From Firmicutes bacterium UBA995 (GTDB lineage Bacteria > Bacillota > Sulfobacillia > UBA995), in NCBI GenBank assembly GCA_002291985.1, contig DBBB01000014.1, positions 1 through 25,296 on the forward strand: 25,296 nt of DNA, in the 5' to 3' direction. A program made the translations under genes and the position numbers. Shown piece after piece: positions 24,041 through 25,296 of the stretch (positions are counted from its first letter, which is position 1; each line of letters opens with the position of its first letter). Below the pieces are notes generated by a model. That model saw only the letters and a list, made by a program, of their open reading frames with translations, was not told where the DNA came from and did not search any database.

Positions 24041-24069
24041 ATTCTACCCGGAGGATCTTCCCAAGTCAA
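24041..24069 (-). promoter_or_regulatory. Sigma-A-type promoter of tupABC
   Basis: On the minus strand TTGACT (24069-24064) and TAGAAT (24046-24041) are separated by 17 nt. Each box differs from consensus at one position. It would drive tupA-tupB-tupC and the GH5 gene. Confidence 0.8.
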
Positions 24070-24091
24070 CGGCCGTTATGCTCAATATTTC

Positions 24092-24104
24092 ATATCGCCG
24101 TCCG
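24092..24104 (+). repeat. Half-element preceding copy 2 of the 26-nt element
   Basis: ATATCGCCGTCCG here matches ATATCGCTGTCCG at 24119-24131 in 12 of 13 bases, a direct repeat with a 27-nt period. It lies just upstream of the tupABC -35 box on the minus strand, where tandem operator sites could act. Confidence 0.45.
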
Positions 24105-24113
24105 CTTACAGCA

Positions 24114-24139
24114 TGACAATATCGCTGTCCGTCCACACA
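24114..24139 (+). repeat. 26-nt intergenic element, copy 2
   Basis: It matches 7884-7909 in 24 of 26 bases and has the same orientation; the inverted repeat here is GACA-N7-TGTC. It lies between the divergent tupA and MoeB-like genes, about 45 nt upstream of the tupABC -35 box and 26 nt before a weak plus-strand promoter. Confidence 0.6.
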
Positions 24140-24165
24140 CGGCCGCCGCCGACCGCCGCCGACCC

Positions 24166-24194
24166 TTGATCTGATCGCCCCGGGCTGTTATCGT
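24166..24194 (+). promoter_or_regulatory. Possible promoter of the MoeB-rhodanese gene
   Basis: TTGATC (24166-24171) and TATCGT (24189-24194) are 17 nt apart, each with four of six consensus bases. This would give a leader of about 45 nt. In the 384-nt gap 23863-24246, it shares the space with the tupABC promoter, leader and the repeat elements. Confidence 0.45.
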
Positions 24195-24246
24195 GGGTCA
24201 CAGGAAAGCCGCTATTTTTTGTTTGGCGTGACAGGGGGAACACGGG

Positions 24247-25296
24247 ATGACGGTCGGCGACACCTTGCTCAACCCGGACCAGGTGGAACGCTACAGCCGG
24301 CACCTCGCCCTTCCCGAAGTGGGCCCGGCCGGCCAGCGGCGCCTGATCGACGCCCGGGTGCTGATCGTGGGCGCCGGTGGTCTTGGCAGTCCCGCTGCCA
24401 TCTACCTGGTGGCGGCGGGGGTAGGCGCCATCGGCATCGTCGATGGCGATCGGGTAGAGCGGTCGAACCTCCAGCGGCAGATCCTGCACTTTGACCGCGA
24501 CGTGGGACGGCCCAAGACCCGATCGGCCCGTGACCACCTCCAGCAACTGAACCCGGAGGTGACCGTCATCGAACACCCCCTCTACCTCAAGGCGGCCAAC
24601 ACTCTGCCCATCGTGGGCGACTATGACCTGGTAGTCAACGGTTGCGACAACTTCCCTACCCGGTACCTCCTGAACGACGCGTGCGTGATGCTGGGCAAAC
24701 CGCTCGTAGATGCAGCCGTCCTCCGGTTTGATGGTCAAGCGTCGGTGTTCTTGCCCGGGCGCGGTTGTTACCGTTGCCTGTTCCCTCAGCCGCCGCCACC
24801 CGGCGCCGTTCCCACCTGCGCCGAGGCAGGGGTGATGGGGGCACTGCCAGGACACATGGGCACCTTACAGGCCATGGAAGCCATCAAGCTGCTGCTGGGC
24901 ATCGGCAAGCCCCTGTCATCGCGCCTCCTGCTGTATGATGGACTGGCCGGCGAGTACCGGGTGATCGACTGGCCGCGCCATCCGGGGTGTGCGGTGTGCG
25001 GCGATGCCCCCACGCTCACCACCCTCATCGATTACGAGGCCTTCTGCGGAGGGATGACCGTGCCCGGCGAGCCCACGGTCGTCGTCTCTCCTCGCGAGTT
25101 GTCTCCCGCCGAGGTGCGAGATCGTCTGGACCGGGGAGAGCTGGCCGTGATCGATCTCCGGCAGCCCTGGGAAGTGGCCGCGCTAGGGGCGATTCCCGGA
25201 TCTCGCAACCTCCCGGCGGCGGAGGTCGAGGCTCTCTCAAAACAAATGGACCCGGGCCGCGACACGGTGATCGTGTGCAGCCTGGGCCGGCAGTCG
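24247..25296 (+). CDS. MoeB/ThiF-type adenylyltransferase with C-terminal rhodanese domain (cut by window end)
   Basis: An E1-like enzyme that adenylates the C-terminal Gly-Gly of sulfur carriers such as MoaD or ThiS; the rhodanese domain passes sulfur. 350 residues are visible. The ATP loop is LIVGAGGLGSP (about 39-49), followed by the NLQRQILH and GRPKT segments and the conserved NGCDNFPTRYLLND. Zinc cysteines are CYRC (174, 177) and CAVC (248, 251), and the family cysteine is at 191 in PTCAEAGVMG. The rhodanese domain starts at about 280 (SPRELSPAEV, VIDLRQPWEV, and GAIPGSRNLP), with its active-site cysteine 344 in VIVCSLGRQS at the edge; only a short C-terminal piece is missing. ATG 24247 has AGGGGG 8 nt upstream. 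It is divergent from tupA. Confidence 0.94.
   Translation, partial: MTVGDTLLNPDQVERYSRHLALPEVGPAGQRRLIDARVLIVGAGGLGSPAAIYLVAAGVGAIGIVDGDRVERSNLQRQILHFDRDVGRPKTRSARDHLQQLNPEVTVIEHPLYLKAANTLPIVGDYDLVVNGCDNFPTRYLLNDACVMLGKPLVDAAVLRFDGQASVFLPGRGCYRCLFPQPPPPGAVPTCAEAGVMGALPGHMGTLQAMEAIKLLLGIGKPLSSRLLLYDGLAGEYRVIDWPRHPGCAVCGDAPTLTTLIDYEAFCGGMTVPGEPTVVVSPRELSPAEVRDRLDRGELAVIDLRQPWEVAALGAIPGSRNLPAAEVEALSKQMDPGRDTVIVCSLGRQS

Noticed and set aside
1..25296. CRISPR arrays, tRNA or rRNA genes, insertion sequences, toxin-antitoxin pairs
   Set aside because: No regularly spaced repeats, no tRNA cloverleaf with CCA-type end, no transposase or terminal inverted repeats were found by eye.

Overview
This 25.3 kb window is gene-dense, GC-rich bacterial DNA. 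It is most likely from a high-GC member of the Bacillota (a clostridial or limnochordial-type lineage). The argument is a T-box leader upstream of ileS, strong GGAGG ribosome sites with many GTG/TTG starts, a clostridial-type IleRS, TupABC tungstate transport, and a WxL-like surface-protein locus. I see no tRNA, rRNA, CRISPR array or insertion sequence. Genus-level identity cannot be read from the sequence alone.

Layout. Positions 1-701 hold the 3' end of a class III aminotransferase. Minus-strand operon A (3788 to 721) reads HAD phosphatase fused to a MoaD/ThiS-like ubiquitin fold, then an M20 peptidase, then a short-chain dehydrogenase. A PIG-L deacetylase is divergent from it. Minus-strand operon B (7735 to 4568) reads an RNA m5U methyltransferase, murB and a degenerate PlsY homologue. 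From 7926 to 10972 a good sigma-A-type promoter and a structured leader precede three exported proteins on the plus strand: a small WxL-like protein, a membrane-anchored DUF916-like (WxL-interacting) protein, and a WxL-like/FN3 protein. Next come hutH-hutU-hutI (11075-15569), which take histidine to formiminoglutamate. Convergent to these is ileS (18863 to 15666), with its own promoter and T-box leader. Minus-strand operon C (23862 to 19205) is tupA-tupB-tupC plus a GH5_12-type glycosidase. The window ends in a divergent MoeB/ThiF-rhodanese gene, cut by the window edge.

How the parts may work together. TupABC imports tungstate, and the MoeB-rhodanese protein activates sulfur-carrier proteins of the MoaD/ThiS type; both fit tungsto- or molybdopterin cofactor supply. 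The HAD-MoaD fusion ends in Gly-Gly-Gly and is a possible substrate of such an E1-like enzyme, but that link is inference. The most unusual parts are the HAD-ubiquitin-fold fusion operon and the three-gene exported WxL-like cassette with its layered translational control. A 26-nt near-identical element (24 of 26 bases) lies in both large divergent intergenic regions, 16.2 kb apart, and may be a shared operator.
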